A stretch of 50,682 nt of DNA from CAYTBN01 sp964542165. GTDB lineage: Bacteria > Myxococcota_A > UBA796 > UBA9615 > CAYRNR01. The stretch lies in contig CAZITQ010000037.1 of the NCBI GenBank assembly GCA_964542165.1, positions 1 to 50,682 of the forward strand, read 5' to 3'. The notes below the pieces were generated by a model. It searched no databases. It worked only from the letters and a program-made list of their open reading frames with translations, and was not told the DNA's origin. Below, in pieces: positions 1-9,105 of this stretch. Numbering within the stretch: the first letter of the stretch is position 1; the number at the start of each line of letters is the position of its first letter. A program made the position numbers and the translations under genes.

Positions 1-560
1 TAGAAGTCGCAGCAGCAGTACCAGACCTCGAAGTTGTGGCCCAGGTTCTCGCAGATGAACAGCGACTCGTCATCCAGGGGCGGCCACTCCATGGTGTAGG
101 GCAGGTCCAGGTACCAGCTGTCCCAGAAGCCGTTGACCTCGTCCCAGCCGAAGCCGTCGTCCTCCTGGCCCATGAACCAACCGCCGCGCTCGATGCCGCC
201 GTAGTTGCACGGGTCGCCGGTCTTGGGGTCGAAGCCCTCGCAGTAGCCGGGATCCTCGGTGAGGTCCCACATCTCGGTCCAGCACTCCTCGGCCCAGCCG
301 TCCATCTCGACGTAGAAGGAGAACTCACCGCTCGGGGGCGGATCGTCCGAGGAACTCGGCACGTCCACCACGCAGGAGGTGTCGAGCAGCGCGTTCGGCA
401 TGTCGATGGTCCCCGTGTACTCGGGGGTGTCGTCGTCATCGTCGCCGGTCATGTCGTCGTCGTCGCCCGCCGAATCATCGTCGTCGACCACGGTGGGGCA
501 ACCCCACAGAACCAGGCCCAGACCCAGCAGCAACATGAGGAACAGGTTCGCGTTCTTCAT
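1..560 (-). CDS. Acidic-linker lipoprotein (C-terminus off the window)
   Basis: The gene is open from an ATG at 560 down to the window edge, giving at least 186 residues with no stop seen. The N-terminus is a lipoprotein signal (MKNANLFLMLLLGLGLVLWGC) with the lipidated Cys at about residue 21. It is followed directly by a short Asp-rich linker (DDDDSAGDDDDMTGDDDDT) that should hold the folded part away from the membrane. The remaining part is rich in Trp, Glu and Cys, with a WYCCCDF stretch near the edge. I recognise no family. A GGGAGAG element precedes the ATG. The linker type recurs in five other proteins of this window, so the tether is probably a general export style of this organism. 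Function unknown. Confidence 0.8.
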   Translation of the reverse strand, partial: MKNANLFLMLLLGLGLVLWGCPTVVDDDDSAGDDDDMTGDDDDDTPEYTGTIDMPNALLDTSCVVDVPSSSDDPPPSGEFSFYVEMDGWAEECWTEMWDLTEDPGYCEGFDPKTGDPCNYGGIERGGWFMGQEDDGFGWDEVNGFWDSWYLDLPYTMEWPPLDDESLFICENLGHNFEVWYCCCDF

Positions 561-715
561 CTTGGTTCTCTCCCTTGTTCGTTTTCTACCCCTCCGGCTC
601 AGAGTCGAACCGGCAGATGCCACGCAATTTGGCGCAATCTACCATGCGCCGTTCGGTCCTGCACAGGGCACACTACTTCCCCATGCGGATTTCGGGTTGG
701 TACCATCCTATCCAC

Positions 716-1126
716 ATGAGAGCAAGAGCAATCGATGGGTTCCGAAGCGCGGCGCTGATGGCCGCCCTCTCCTTGTTGCTGGGCGCCGCGCCCGGCTGCG
801 CCCAGCGCTACGTGGAGGAGGGCAAGGCCACCTGGTACGGTCCGGGATTCGTGGGCAAGAAGACCGCGAACGGCGAACGATTCTGGCCCTGCCGGATGAC
901 CGCCGCCCACAAGACCCTCCCCTTCGACACCCGGGTCAAGGTCACCAACCTGACCAACGGCAGGACCGTGCGGGTGCGGATCAACGACCGCGGCCCCTTC
1001 GGCGAAGGACGCATCATCGATCTGTCCCGCGCCGCCGCCGCCGCGATCAAGATGGTCCGGGCAGGTGTCGTGGACGTGAAGATCGAAGTGACGAAATGGC
1101 CCAAGGGCCACAAACCCGAATCGTGA
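716..1126 (+). CDS. rlpA: RlpA-like double-psi beta-barrel lipoprotein
   Basis: A 136-residue protein with a lipoprotein signal (LSLLLGAAPGC) and one double-psi beta-barrel domain. RlpA hallmarks are visible: GKATWYG at the domain start, TANGERF, TAAHKTLPF, VKVTNLTNGRTVRVRINDRG and IIDLSRAAA. In the family this fold binds or cleaves denuded peptidoglycan (septal lytic transglycosylase), and it lacks the C-terminal SPOR domain here, so septal targeting is not supported. Longer starts at 575 or 683 would bury the signal peptide behind an unrelated leader, so the ATG at 716 is preferred even though no clear ribosome binding site precedes it. It is divergent from the lipoprotein at 560. Transglycosylase activity is inferred from the family only. 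Confidence 0.88.
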   Translation: MRARAIDGFRSAALMAALSLLLGAAPGCAQRYVEEGKATWYGPGFVGKKTANGERFWPCRMTAAHKTLPFDTRVKVTNLTNGRTVRVRINDRGPFGEGRIIDLSRAAAAAIKMVRAGVVDVKIEVTKWPKGHKPES

Positions 1127-1160
1127 TCCACCCCGGCGACGGTCACGGACCACGGAACAC

Positions 1161-1298
<138 letters not shown>

Positions 1299-1308
1299 GG
1301 AGTGTCCC

Positions 1309-2235
1309 ATGACCCGCTTTCTCCCCACCGCCCTCCTCGTAACCCTGCTCCTCCCCTCCCCCGCCACCGCCCAGCTCGCCAACAAGAAGGGCCCGTCGCT
1401 GGCCGTGGTGGTCGAACGCTGCTTCCGTGGCACCGGCGCGGACGGATCGTGGCTGGACCAGCTCGACTGGGACCTGCTGTGCGACCTGGCGCAAGACGCC
1501 TTCGACGGGGGTATGGAGGGTGGCGCCGGGCCGGCCGACCCGGGCTGGGCCGCCGATGCGCGCGCCGCCTTCGAGGCCCAGTGGCCCTCGGATCCCGAGG
1601 ACGACCTGGGTCGGGTCGCCCGGGACCGGCAACGAAAGGCGATGGACGCCGGGGTCGAGGCCATCCAGTCGCTGACCGAACCCTGGTCCCGTGCCGACGG
1701 GTCAGACACCGTACGCGGCGCCGCCCTGGAGCTGCACCTCTACGCCCGCATCTTCGACGACGCCGTGGACGAGGGGCGCAGCGTCCACCGGCAGCAGGCC
1801 CTGCGGGCCCAGACCTTGCTGTGGCGTTCCTGCACGACCCTCGCCATCGCCAACCCCTCTCGACGGTCGGCCCTGGAGGGCATCATCGCCGAGACCGTGG
1901 AGGCCGCCGCACCCCACTCCCCCGCAGGCAACGTGGCCCGGTGGGGCAAGAAGAACCACCACCTGCTGGTCGCCCCGGCCTTGCTGGCTCCCACCCTCGA
2001 CGACTACCGCCAGCGCGCCACCGAGCTCTCCTGGGGCCTGTGGGCGCTGCAGGTCAGCTCCGAACTCCGAGAGGAACTCTCCCCGGCGGACATCACCGCC
2101 ATGCGAGACGTCCTCACCTCCCACCCCCACGCCGCACACATCGACACCCTGCGCAAGGGCGGCTGGGACCGCCTGTCCGGGGTCTACCTGATCGGGGTAC
2201 TTCAGGCGATCTCGGTGGTCAGGGAGAACGAGTAG
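1309..2235 (+). CDS. Exported protein of unknown function
   Basis: A 308-residue protein with a Sec signal peptide (MTRFLPTALLVTLLLPSPATAQ; likely cleavage after TATAQ or before QLANK). The mature part is mostly helical, Ala/Trp/Asp-rich, and without motifs I recognise. The ATG at 1309 is chosen because it gives a clean signal peptide and has GGAG 7 bases upstream. The open frame continues upstream to 379 only because the hexamer array carries no stops. The gene is convergent with the small gene ending at 2275, separated by a double hairpin. Function unknown. Confidence 0.8.
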   Translation: MTRFLPTALLVTLLLPSPATAQLANKKGPSLAVVVERCFRGTGADGSWLDQLDWDLLCDLAQDAFDGGMEGGAGPADPGWAADARAAFEAQWPSDPEDDLGRVARDRQRKAMDAGVEAIQSLTEPWSRADGSDTVRGAALELHLYARIFDDAVDEGRSVHRQQALRAQTLLWRSCTTLAIANPSRRSALEGIIAETVEAAAPHSPAGNVARWGKKNHHLLVAPALLAPTLDDYRQRATELSWGLWALQVSSELREELSPADITAMRDVLTSHPHAAHIDTLRKGGWDRLSGVYLIGVLQAISVVRENE

Positions 2236-2240
2236 CTGGG

Positions 2241-2273
2241 AGGCGTCAGGCGCCTGCTCTCCTGACAGGAGAG
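2241..2273. terminator. Probable bidirectional terminator (two adjacent hairpins)
   Basis: In the 39-bp gap between two convergent genes there is AGGCG-tcagg-CGCCT (2241-2255) and then a perfect 8-bp inverted repeat CTCTCCTG-a-CAGGAGAG (2257-2273). There is no U tract on either side, so intrinsic termination is plausible but not certain. Confidence 0.45.
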
Positions 2274-2274
2274 G

Positions 2275-2607
2275 TCAGTACTTCGCCTTCTGGAAGATGA
2301 GCTGCTCCCCATTGGGATCGGTGAGATAGAGGGTGTTGCCCTCGACCCGGTACTTGAGGGTCACCTGCTGGCCGTTCCATCCGTCGATGGTGAGGTTGCT
2401 GCCCGAGGTCCAGTAGGCGCCGATCTGGTCGTTGAAGATCACCACGCCACCGGAGCTGAACTCCAGGGTCAGGGTGGGTGCGGTGTCGGCCTCGGGGTTG
2501 CCCATCTGCCACTTGCCGATCAGATTTCCAGCGGCCATGGCCTGGGAGGCCAGGGCGCCGACGGCGAGCAGCATGACTACGGCGATCCAGGTTCGTCGGG
2601 TGTTCAC
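2275..2607 (-). CDS. Small secreted lipocalin-like protein
   Basis: A 110-residue protein starting at a GTG (2607) preceded by GAGGAG 6 bases upstream. It has a signal peptide (VVMLLAVGALASQAMA) followed by a short beta-rich domain. The pattern (GKWQMG, LTLEFSSGGVVIF, YWTSGSNLTIDGW, VTLKYRVEGNTLYLTD, QLIFQKAKY) resembles the lipocalin-like/DUF5640 half-barrel seen in small exported proteins. Family membership is by pattern only. Longer open frames upstream have no signal peptide. No function is assigned. It stands alone, 143 bp downstream of the Tad operon's last gene, on the same strand. Confidence 0.75.
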   Translation of the reverse strand: MNTRRTWIAVVMLLAVGALASQAMAAGNLIGKWQMGNPEADTAPTLTLEFSSGGVVIFNDQIGAYWTSGSNLTIDGWNGQQVTLKYRVEGNTLYLTDPNGEQLIFQKAKY

Positions 2608-2750
2608 GGGAGCTCCTCTCGGGCTCGCGAGCGCGCGCGCTTCCCTTGCCCTCGATGGTAGCACAGGGGTCGAGCAGATCGATGACGGGGATGGGGAACT
2701 CGGGGGGTGTACGCGGAAGAGCCGGATGACGAGACGTCGACGTGGACGGG

Positions 2751-3140
2751 CTACATCATGCCCGACATGTCGTCCTCGTCCCCGCCGTCCGCGGAGTCCT
2801 GGAGGGTGGGCTTCTCGGGAATCTCGAGCTCCTCGCAGTTGGGGGCCGCCGCCACGGCCATGTTGGCCGCTATACACCAGTCGTAGATGGCGTTGCGGTC
2901 CTCCAGCTTGGCCACCACCAGCGTGCGCTCGAAGCGGTCGAGGCACTTCTGGTGGTACTCCTCGGCGGAGTCGGCGCCGACGGTCTGCCAGGTCACGTCC
3001 TCGGTGCCGCTCTCGTCTGGAGGCACCACGCAGCCGTTGTAGAAGTCGGTGATGCTGTCGCAGTAGGTCTGACACGGCGTATTGCAGCCCGCGATCCACA
3101 GACCGGCGATCACGAGGATCCACCCATACCGTAGGGTCAT
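2751..3140 (-). CDS. Cys-rich lipoprotein at the end of the Tad operon
   Basis: A 129-residue lipoprotein (signal WILVIAGLWIAGC, lipidated Cys at about 19) with further cysteines (CNTPCQTYC, GCV, KCL, WCIA, NCEE) that could form disulfides in the periplasm. Its ATG overlaps the stop of the upstream ATPase gene (ATGA, 3137-3140), so it is translationally coupled to the Tad operon. In other Tad loci a small lipoprotein such as TadD or RcpB/CpaD assists the secretin. This one shows no recognisable similarity to them, so a pilotin-like role is only a contextual guess. Confidence 0.78.
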   Translation of the reverse strand: MTLRYGWILVIAGLWIAGCNTPCQTYCDSITDFYNGCVVPPDESGTEDVTWQTVGADSAEEYHQKCLDRFERTLVVAKLEDRNAIYDWCIAANMAVAAAPNCEELEIPEKPTLQDSADGGDEDDMSGMM

Positions 3141-4273
3141 TTCTTCAGGTCCTCCTTGCGGCGAGCAGCCTCGGCCATCGCGACCATCGACTCGGGGATG
3201 TCGATCCCCTGGAGTCGCAGCTCCTCGGCAAAACCCGGCACCGCGCGGCATTCGAGCCGGCCGATGGGGCCATCGGCCCCCTTGGCCACCACGCGGTAGC
3301 GGTAGATGTCCTTGATCCGATACGTGTTGTCCTTGCTCAGGTCGAGGACCTCACTCGCGTGGGTCACCTTGCGGCTCCCGTCCGGGAAGCGCTGGATCTG
3401 CACCAGCAGGTCGATGGACGAGGAGATCTGGGTTCTGAGCGCCTGGAGCGGCAGATCCACGTCGCTCATCATGCACAGGGTCTCCATGCGCGCGAGGGCG
3501 TCGTGGGGGTTGTTGGCGTGGGTCGTGCTCATGGAGCCGCGGTGCCCGGACGTCATGGCCTGGACCAGGTCGAGGGCCTCGGGGCCGCGCACCTCGCCGA
3601 TGACGATCCGGTCGGGTCGCATCCGCAGGCTGGTTCGCAGAAGGTCCCGCATGGCCACTTCGCCCCGGCCTTCCTTGTCGGGCGGGCGTGTCTCCAGGGT
3701 GATCACGTGGGGCTGCTGGAGCTGCAGCTCGCTGCTGTCCTCCAGCACCAGGATCCGCTGGTCCTCGGGGATCCGGGTCGAGAGCACGTTGAGCAGCGAG
3801 GTCTTGCCCGATCCGGTCCCGCCACAGACCAGGACGTTGCGGGAGCTCTGCACGCAGGCGGTGAGGAACTCGGCCGACTCGTCGGACAGGGTGTTGAGCT
3901 GGACCAGGCGGTCCATGTTCATGACCTCGCGCTGGAACTTGCGGATGGCCAGGTAGATGCCGCGGCGGGCCACCGGCGGCATGATCACCGTCACGCGAGC
4001 CCCATCCGGCAGCCGCGCATCCAGCAGCGGCTCCTCCGCGCTGATGGACTTGCCCACGAACTGGGCGATGTTGCGGACCGCCGAGTCCAGCGCCGCCTCG
4101 TCCGGGAAGCGCAGCTGGGTCTCATGCAAGCGCCCGGCCCGTTCGACGTACACCTCGTCGTGGCCGTTGACCAGGATGTCCGAGACCTTGGGATCGGCCA
4201 GCGCCTGGGACACGGGCTGCAGGTGATCCCGGAGGGTCTGGGCGAAGATGTCTGTGAGGGTGACCTGCGCCAC
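3137..4273 (-). CDS. Second TadA/CpaF-type secretion ATPase
   Basis: A 378-residue GspE/VirB11-family ATPase without the FHA and long N-terminal region carried by the other copy (9966-11567). Walker A GGTGSGKTS lies at about residue 150, the acidic Walker B-like strand is ILVLEDSSEL, and the catalytic-region RMRPDRIVIGEVRGPEAL is followed by a His-box TTHANNPHDALARMETL. All residues needed for ATP hydrolysis seem present. It starts at GTG 4273, one base after the stop of the FHA-TPR gene. One ATPase usually drives both extension and retraction in Tad systems, so a second one in the same operon suggests a dedicated retraction or alternative-assembly motor. That division of labour is inference. 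Confidence 0.92.
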   Translation of the reverse strand: MAQVTLTDIFAQTLRDHLQPVSQALADPKVSDILVNGHDEVYVERAGRLHETQLRFPDEAALDSAVRNIAQFVGKSISAEEPLLDARLPDGARVTVIMPPVARRGIYLAIRKFQREVMNMDRLVQLNTLSDESAEFLTACVQSSRNVLVCGGTGSGKTSLLNVLSTRIPEDQRILVLEDSSELQLQQPHVITLETRPPDKEGRGEVAMRDLLRTSLRMRPDRIVIGEVRGPEALDLVQAMTSGHRGSMSTTHANNPHDALARMETLCMMSDVDLPLQALRTQISSSIDLLVQIQRFPDGSRKVTHASEVLDLSKDNTYRIKDIYRYRVVAKGADGPIGRLECRAVPGFAEELRLQGIDIPESMVAMAEAARRKEDLKK

Positions 4274-4274
4274 G

Positions 4275-6740
4275 CTACAACCCCGCCAGGCGGTCGGCCG
4301 CCTTGTCGTAGTACACGAATCCATCCCCCTTGGGGGCGATGGCCATCGCCTTCTCGTACGCCTCGCGGGCGTCCTCGGTGCCGGCGGAGGTGCCTTCCCG
4401 CTCCGCCAGGTACCCCTCGTTGAAGTAACCCTTGGCCACCTCCTCGAGCTCCTTGCGGCCCTTGGAGATCCCCGAGTGGCTGGACCAGGCCTTCTTCCCC
4501 GAGCGCCACTCGAAATTCGCCTTGGCGTACTTGGCCTTGTCGAAGGCCGCCCTCCCCCGCCGGTAGCGGCACTCCGCCAGCGCCTGCTTGATGTCGTTGC
4601 GCCGGGAGTTGCCCGACGACGAGTCCATCTGCGTGATCTTCTTGTACGCGGCCTCGAAGCTGTTGAGCGAGGAGTCCAGGTCGCCGCTGTCCATCGCCCG
4701 CTTACCCGCGGCGAACTTCCGCTCCACGTAGTCCACACGGCCCAGGACGTCCTGAAGCTCCAGCTTCTCCGCCGGGTCCGACGAGGCGTCGATGGCCCGT
4801 TGCAGCATGGCACGGGCCGAGTCCACGTCGCCCGCGATGTAGGCTCCGATGGCCTGCCCGCTGACGTCCTTGCTCGACGAAGACGACCGATCGCGATTGC
4901 GCTCCGATCGATCCCGGTCTCGCTCCCTGTCCCGCTCGCGCTCCCGCTCGCGATCGGCCTCGGCCTGGGCGTCGGCCTCCGTGGGTTCGGCCACGTCGGC
5001 TTCGAGCTCCCGTCCCAGATTGGCCCGGTACTCCTCGATGGCCTTCGCGCGCCGGCGCTTGTTCCTGATGTCGGCGATCTCGCGCAGCTTGTCGGGTCCG
5101 ACGACGTCGGGATCGTAGGTCTCGGCCTCTTCCAACAAGCTGAGGGCGCCCGGCACGTCCTCGGCTTCCAGCTGCACCACGGCCTGGTCCACCAGTCTCT
5201 GGGCCGCCAACGGTACCAGGGGCTCCACCAGCGCCTTGGCCAGGGGGAAGTAGAACGACGTCGCCGGAATGCTCTTGTACGAATCGTAGGCGCGGGTGAA
5301 GTCGTCGTGAGCCTTGGACAGCCCGTAGGCCCTGACCATGGCCTGGGCGTCCTCGTACCGCGAGAAGTTGTCCCGCTCGCGCGCGATGTTGCTCAGCTGG
5401 GTCTGGGCGTCGTCGTAGCGCGGATCGATGTCCTTGATCTGCGTGAAGTACTGCTCGGCGGTGTCCCAGTCCTGGATCCCGTAGGCGGCCAGGCCGGCCT
5501 GGAACACGGGCTCCATGTCCCGTTCGTCCAGGCCACTGCCGAAGTTGAACGCGTACTGGGCGGCCTGCCACAGCAGCGCCAGGACCAGGACCGCCCCGAG
5601 CATCCCCAGGATCCCCACCTGCCAGTAGCGGAACCGCAGGGAGCCGATGGCCACCACCCCGGAGGGTTTGGCGGCCTTGGGCGGCGCCGGTCTGGACGCC
5701 GGTGGAGGCTGGGGTTGGGGGGGCCCCAGGGTCGTGCTGCTCTGGGCCGAAGCCGGCAGCGCGCTCATCTCCCGCATGGTGGCAGCCGTGCGGCCGGAGC
5801 GGGACGGTGGGCCGGGCGTCAGGGCCTGGGTCGGATGCCCCGAGGGGGGCAGCGGATCCGCCGCGGGCGGAACGGCCGCCGCCGCGGCTGGAGCCGACTC
5901 CCCGGGGCGGCGGAACAACATCAGGACCCCACCCACCTGCAGGCGCGTCCCGTTGGTCAGCTCCGCCTGGGCCACGTCCTGGCTGTCCACCCGGATGCCG
6001 TTGGTCGAGCCCATGTCCTTGACCACGTACAGGCCGCCCTCGAGATCCACCCGGGCGTGCTGGCGGGAGACGAAGGGATCGTCGAGCACCAGGTTGTTGC
6101 GGCTCCCGGCGCCGATGGTCACGCCGCGGCTGCTGACGGTGATCATGTGCCCCTTGCCGTCGCCGTCCACGATCTCCAGGTAGGCGTGCCCCTCCCGGGG
6201 GGTGAGCCCGCTGCCGCTGGAGACCGGCTGTCCCTCGGAGGCCGACGCGGGGGGGGCGACCCTCGGGTCCGTCTCCGTCATACCCTGGGCGAACTGCGGC
6301 CCCTGGTCGGCGGGCTCCGGGGCCTCCCCGCCCACCGGATCCAGCAGCTCGGAGACGTCCAGGTCCTCGGGCGCCTCGGCCGCCGGATCGAAGGACTGGG
6401 GAACGGGGGACGGGCCCTTGGCCTGGAGGTAGCCCGGCAACCCATCCTCGTCTTCGGCGAACACCAGCTCGTAGGGCCCGACCCGGATCCGGTCGCCGGT
6501 GGAGATGAGGATCTCACCGTCCATCCGGATGCCGTTGATCAGGGTGCCGTTGGACGAGTTGAGATCCTTGACGGCGAAGCCGTGTTCCCGCTTGACGATC
6601 TGGCAGTGGAACTTGCTCACCTGTCGGTCGCCCAGAACCAGGTGGTTCCGGCTGTCCCGCCCCACCGCGAACTCGTCGCGGTCCACCGGCCGCGAGAAGC
6701 TCCGGCCGTCGGCCGTGGAGACGGTGATCTGGGACGTCAT
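4275..6740 (-). CDS. Double-FHA, transmembrane, TPR-like Tad protein
   Basis: An 821-residue protein. Two FHA domains (about residues 20-95 and 195-275; FAVGRDSRNHLVLGD, VSKFHCQI, LNSSNGTLINGIRMDG; then VTIGAGSRNNLVLDD, VSRQHARVDL, MGSTNGIRVD) should bind phosphothreonine peptides in the cytoplasm. A Pro/Ala-rich linker leads to one membrane span (VGILGMLGAVLVLALLW, about residue 370). The C-terminal 430 residues are helical TPR-like repeats with an Arg/Asp/Glu-rich segment (around 590-615). This topology puts the TPR part in the periplasm, where it may stand in for TadD. ATG 6740 overlaps the upstream stop (ATGA). Family function is known for FHA domains; its role in the pilus is inferred from the operon. 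Confidence 0.88.
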   Translation of the reverse strand: MTSQITVSTADGRSFSRPVDRDEFAVGRDSRNHLVLGDRQVSKFHCQIVKREHGFAVKDLNSSNGTLINGIRMDGEILISTGDRIRVGPYELVFAEDEDGLPGYLQAKGPSPVPQSFDPAAEAPEDLDVSELLDPVGGEAPEPADQGPQFAQGMTETDPRVAPPASASEGQPVSSGSGLTPREGHAYLEIVDGDGKGHMITVSSRGVTIGAGSRNNLVLDDPFVSRQHARVDLEGGLYVVKDMGSTNGIRVDSQDVAQAELTNGTRLQVGGVLMLFRRPGESAPAAAAAVPPAADPLPPSGHPTQALTPGPPSRSGRTAATMREMSALPASAQSSTTLGPPQPQPPPASRPAPPKAAKPSGVVAIGSLRFRYWQVGILGMLGAVLVLALLWQAAQYAFNFGSGLDERDMEPVFQAGLAAYGIQDWDTAEQYFTQIKDIDPRYDDAQTQLSNIARERDNFSRYEDAQAMVRAYGLSKAHDDFTRAYDSYKSIPATSFYFPLAKALVEPLVPLAAQRLVDQAVVQLEAEDVPGALSLLEEAETYDPDVVGPDKLREIADIRNKRRRAKAIEEYRANLGRELEADVAEPTEADAQAEADRERERERDRERDRDRSERNRDRSSSSSKDVSGQAIGAYIAGDVDSARAMLQRAIDASSDPAEKLELQDVLGRVDYVERKFAAGKRAMDSGDLDSSLNSFEAAYKKITQMDSSSGNSRRNDIKQALAECRYRRGRAAFDKAKYAKANFEWRSGKKAWSSHSGISKGRKELEEVAKGYFNEGYLAEREGTSAGTEDAREAYEKAMAIAPKGDGFVYYDKAADRLAGL

Positions 6741-8200
6741 CTACGCGTGTCCTTCATCAACTGTTCGATCTGTGCCATCTCGCGAGCCGCGTACTGGAAG
6801 CGCTCGTCCTGCTCGTCGTCGATCAGACGCATGATGAACTCGAGCTCGGACTGTCCCTCCCGGAAGTCGCCCGATCGCTTGAGCTTCTCGTAGTGGAACA
6901 GCGCGTCCCGGTGCTTCTGGTCGCGCAGGTCTTCGGCCTGGCTGAGCATGTCCTCCACGTCCCCCATCAGGGTGCCGGGATTCTCCAGCAGCTGGAGCGT
7001 GGCCCGGGAGGTCCGCAGCTGCTGGATCGCCATGGTCAGGTTCCCGTCCTCCAGGTGGTGCTCCTCGAGCTTGGTGGTGCCCACGGCGAGGTGCTTCTCG
7101 GCGGCCGCCCTCAGCTCTTCGTCGGAGCGGCCCGCTCGATCACCGACCACGACCATGGCCGCACCCCCGCCGGTGCCCGCCTTGGTGGTGTAGGTTCCCG
7201 AGCCGTCCGACGACGGCACCAGCGCGTCCTTCCAGGCCCACAGGGCGAGCAGCAGCATCACCAGCAGCATGGCCGCCCGCACACCCGTGCTCTTCAGCGG
7301 CGAGCGCTTCTCCTCCTTCTTGGCGGCTCGCCCGCCCGCCATGCCGTCGGTGGCCTCCTGGATCGCGACGGAGAGTCGCTGGGGATCCAGATCGTCCAGT
7401 TCGGGTTGCTGCTCGGCTGAAGGCGGCTTGCTGGGATCCGAGAGGATCATCGCCTGGTTCGCCTGCGCTGGCGTGGGCGTGGGCTGCCCCCCGCGCGGGA
7501 GCACTCGGGTGTGCTGTCCGTCGTTGCGGCCGCCGGTATTGAGCTGCACGGCTCCCGGCGCTCCCGGGGGCACGGGGCGCGGGGGCACGGCGCCCAGGGC
7601 CGCGGGCCCATTCGCCGGCCCCTTGGGCTTGCCCCGGGGTAGCACCTGGGTGTGCTGGTCGTCGGGGCGGCCGCTGTCGTCATCGTCGGCGAGGGGATCC
7701 GCCACCGGGGCGTTGGGCACCAGGTCCAGGGAGTCCTCGTCGTCGTCGTCGTCGTCCAGACCGTCGAGACTGATCTCGGGCATCGCCGGCGCGACGGGGG
7801 CGAGGGGATCCGGAGTCGCCCCGGTTGGGACCGGCCTGGCGGCCGCCCGGTGATCCAGGGTCCGCGGGCCCTCCTTGGATTTCGACTCGAGGGTGGGCGA
7901 GAAGCACAGCTTGTAGTCGCACACCGTGATCTCGTCGCCGGGCTCCAGCTCCACGTTACTGGCCTTGATCCCGTTGACCAGGGTGGGGTTGCGGCTGTGT
8001 CCCACCACCAGCATCGCCCGGTTGGCCTGGGCGTGGATCGCACAGTGAACCCGGGAGACGGCCGGATCGTCGAAGCGGATCTCGCAGCCCGGATCGCGAC
8101 CGATGCGCACCACGGGGGCGCGGAAGGTGATCAGCGGGCCCGTGCCCCGCTTGTCCAGGAGCTGGATCTTCACCGGGCGGGGTTCAGCAGCCTCGTTCAC
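6737..8200 (-). CDS. FHA-domain transmembrane protein of the Tad operon
   Basis: A 487-residue protein with one N-terminal FHA domain (VVRIGRDPGCEIRFDD, VSRVHCAIH, SRNPTLVNGIKA; about residues 25-100). A long low-complexity linker follows, containing an Asp run (LDDDDDDEDSLD) and two similar HTQVLPRG/HTRVLPRG peptides. One membrane span (VRAAMLLVMLLLALWAW, about residue 325) precedes a helical C-terminal domain of about 140 residues. The HTQVLPRG and HTRVLPRG threonines could be phosphorylation sites, which is speculative. The GTG start at 8200 overlaps the TadC stop (GTGA). It has the same plan as the double-FHA protein next to it: cytoplasmic FHA, span, external helical domain. Confidence 0.86.
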   Translation of the reverse strand: MNEAAEPRPVKIQLLDKRGTGPLITFRAPVVRIGRDPGCEIRFDDPAVSRVHCAIHAQANRAMLVVGHSRNPTLVNGIKASNVELEPGDEITVCDYKLCFSPTLESKSKEGPRTLDHRAAARPVPTGATPDPLAPVAPAMPEISLDGLDDDDDDEDSLDLVPNAPVADPLADDDDSGRPDDQHTQVLPRGKPKGPANGPAALGAVPPRPVPPGAPGAVQLNTGGRNDGQHTRVLPRGGQPTPTPAQANQAMILSDPSKPPSAEQQPELDDLDPQRLSVAIQEATDGMAGGRAAKKEEKRSPLKSTGVRAAMLLVMLLLALWAWKDALVPSSDGSGTYTTKAGTGGGAAMVVVGDRAGRSDEELRAAAEKHLAVGTTKLEEHHLEDGNLTMAIQQLRTSRATLQLLENPGTLMGDVEDMLSQAEDLRDQKHRDALFHYEKLKRSGDFREGQSELEFIMRLIDDEQDERFQYAAREMAQIEQLMKDTRR

Positions 8201-9105
8201 ACCAGCTCCCCGTTCATGTAGCGCACGATCAGCGGGCCGAACATGGTCAGGAACACCGCGATCAGGATCATCAGGATCGGGAACAGGATCTTGATCGTCG
8301 CTTCGGCGGCCATCTTCTCCGCCCGCTGGGTCCGCTTGAGCCGGTTGGCCTGGGCCTGGACCTGGAGGATCCGCGACAGCGGCGTCCCCATGGCCTCGGC
8401 CTGGACCACCGCCCCGACCACCGAGGTCACGTACTCGGACTGGATCCGGTCGGACATGTTCAGCAGCGCGTCCCGGCGGGTCACGCCGAGCCGGATCTCC
8501 TGCAGCACGTAGTGCAGCTCCTCGATCAGCGGGCCCTTCTGGCTCTCCTTGCTCACCACCGACTCCAGGGCGGTGTTGAAGTCGAGTCCGGCGCCCAGAC
8601 TCAGCGACAGCAGGTCGAGCACGAAGGGCAGGTGTCGGTTGATCGACGACAGCCGTCGGACGATCAGGTCCTCGAGGTAGAGGAACGGCAAGTAGGCGCT
8701 GATCATGCCGGGGATCAGGGCCAGCAGGGGGCTGGCCCCGCCGAGTCCCACGGCCGTGAACGCGATGCCGAACAGGGCGCCGGCGATGCCCGCGCAGGTG
8801 CAACAAGCCAGGAACTCGTCCGGCGTGAAGCCCCCGGGATGTCCGGCCCGGGCCAGCTTGGTCCGCAGCGTCTGCCGGGCCTTGTCCAGGTTGAGCGTCC
8901 CGATCCAGTACGTGGGGATGTAGATCAGGATCCGGAGCATCACGTACAGCTGGTTTCTCTGGGCCAGCTGTTCGCGCTTGAACGCGACGAATCCCTTCTC
9001 CGGCGCCTCCCCATCCCAGTCGTCGTCGGGGGCCATCGCCCGCACGGCCACGTAGACCGCCAGGAACAGCACCGAGGACGCGAACAGGCCGTACATGTAG
9101 ATCAT
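8197..9105 (-). CDS. tadC: Tad pilus inner-membrane protein TadC
   Basis: A 302-residue T2SSF-domain membrane protein. There is an N-terminal span, a middle pair of spans (CAGIAGALFGIAFTAVGLGG; LLALIPGMISAYLPFLYL), the cytoplasmic helical domain (LPFVLDLLSLSLGAGLDFNTALESV, RRDALLNMSDRI, EAMGTPLSRILQVQA) and a C-terminal span pair (IKILFPILMILIAVFLTMFG). With TadB it forms the platform that the TadA ATPase acts on. Its ATG at 9105 abuts the TadB stop with no spacing (TAG ATG), and its stop overlaps the next start. Confidence 0.95.
   Translation of the reverse strand: MIYMYGLFASSVLFLAVYVAVRAMAPDDDWDGEAPEKGFVAFKREQLAQRNQLYVMLRILIYIPTYWIGTLNLDKARQTLRTKLARAGHPGGFTPDEFLACCTCAGIAGALFGIAFTAVGLGGASPLLALIPGMISAYLPFLYLEDLIVRRLSSINRHLPFVLDLLSLSLGAGLDFNTALESVVSKESQKGPLIEELHYVLQEIRLGVTRRDALLNMSDRIQSEYVTSVVGAVVQAEAMGTPLSRILQVQAQANRLKRTQRAEKMAAEATIKILFPILMILIAVFLTMFGPLIVRYMNGELV

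Noticed and set aside
4248..6893. An 881-residue plus-strand open frame opposite the double-FHA gene
   Set aside because: It is a GC-rich shadow frame, with composition dominated by Gly, Arg, Leu and Val, no domains, and full overlap with a well-supported gene.
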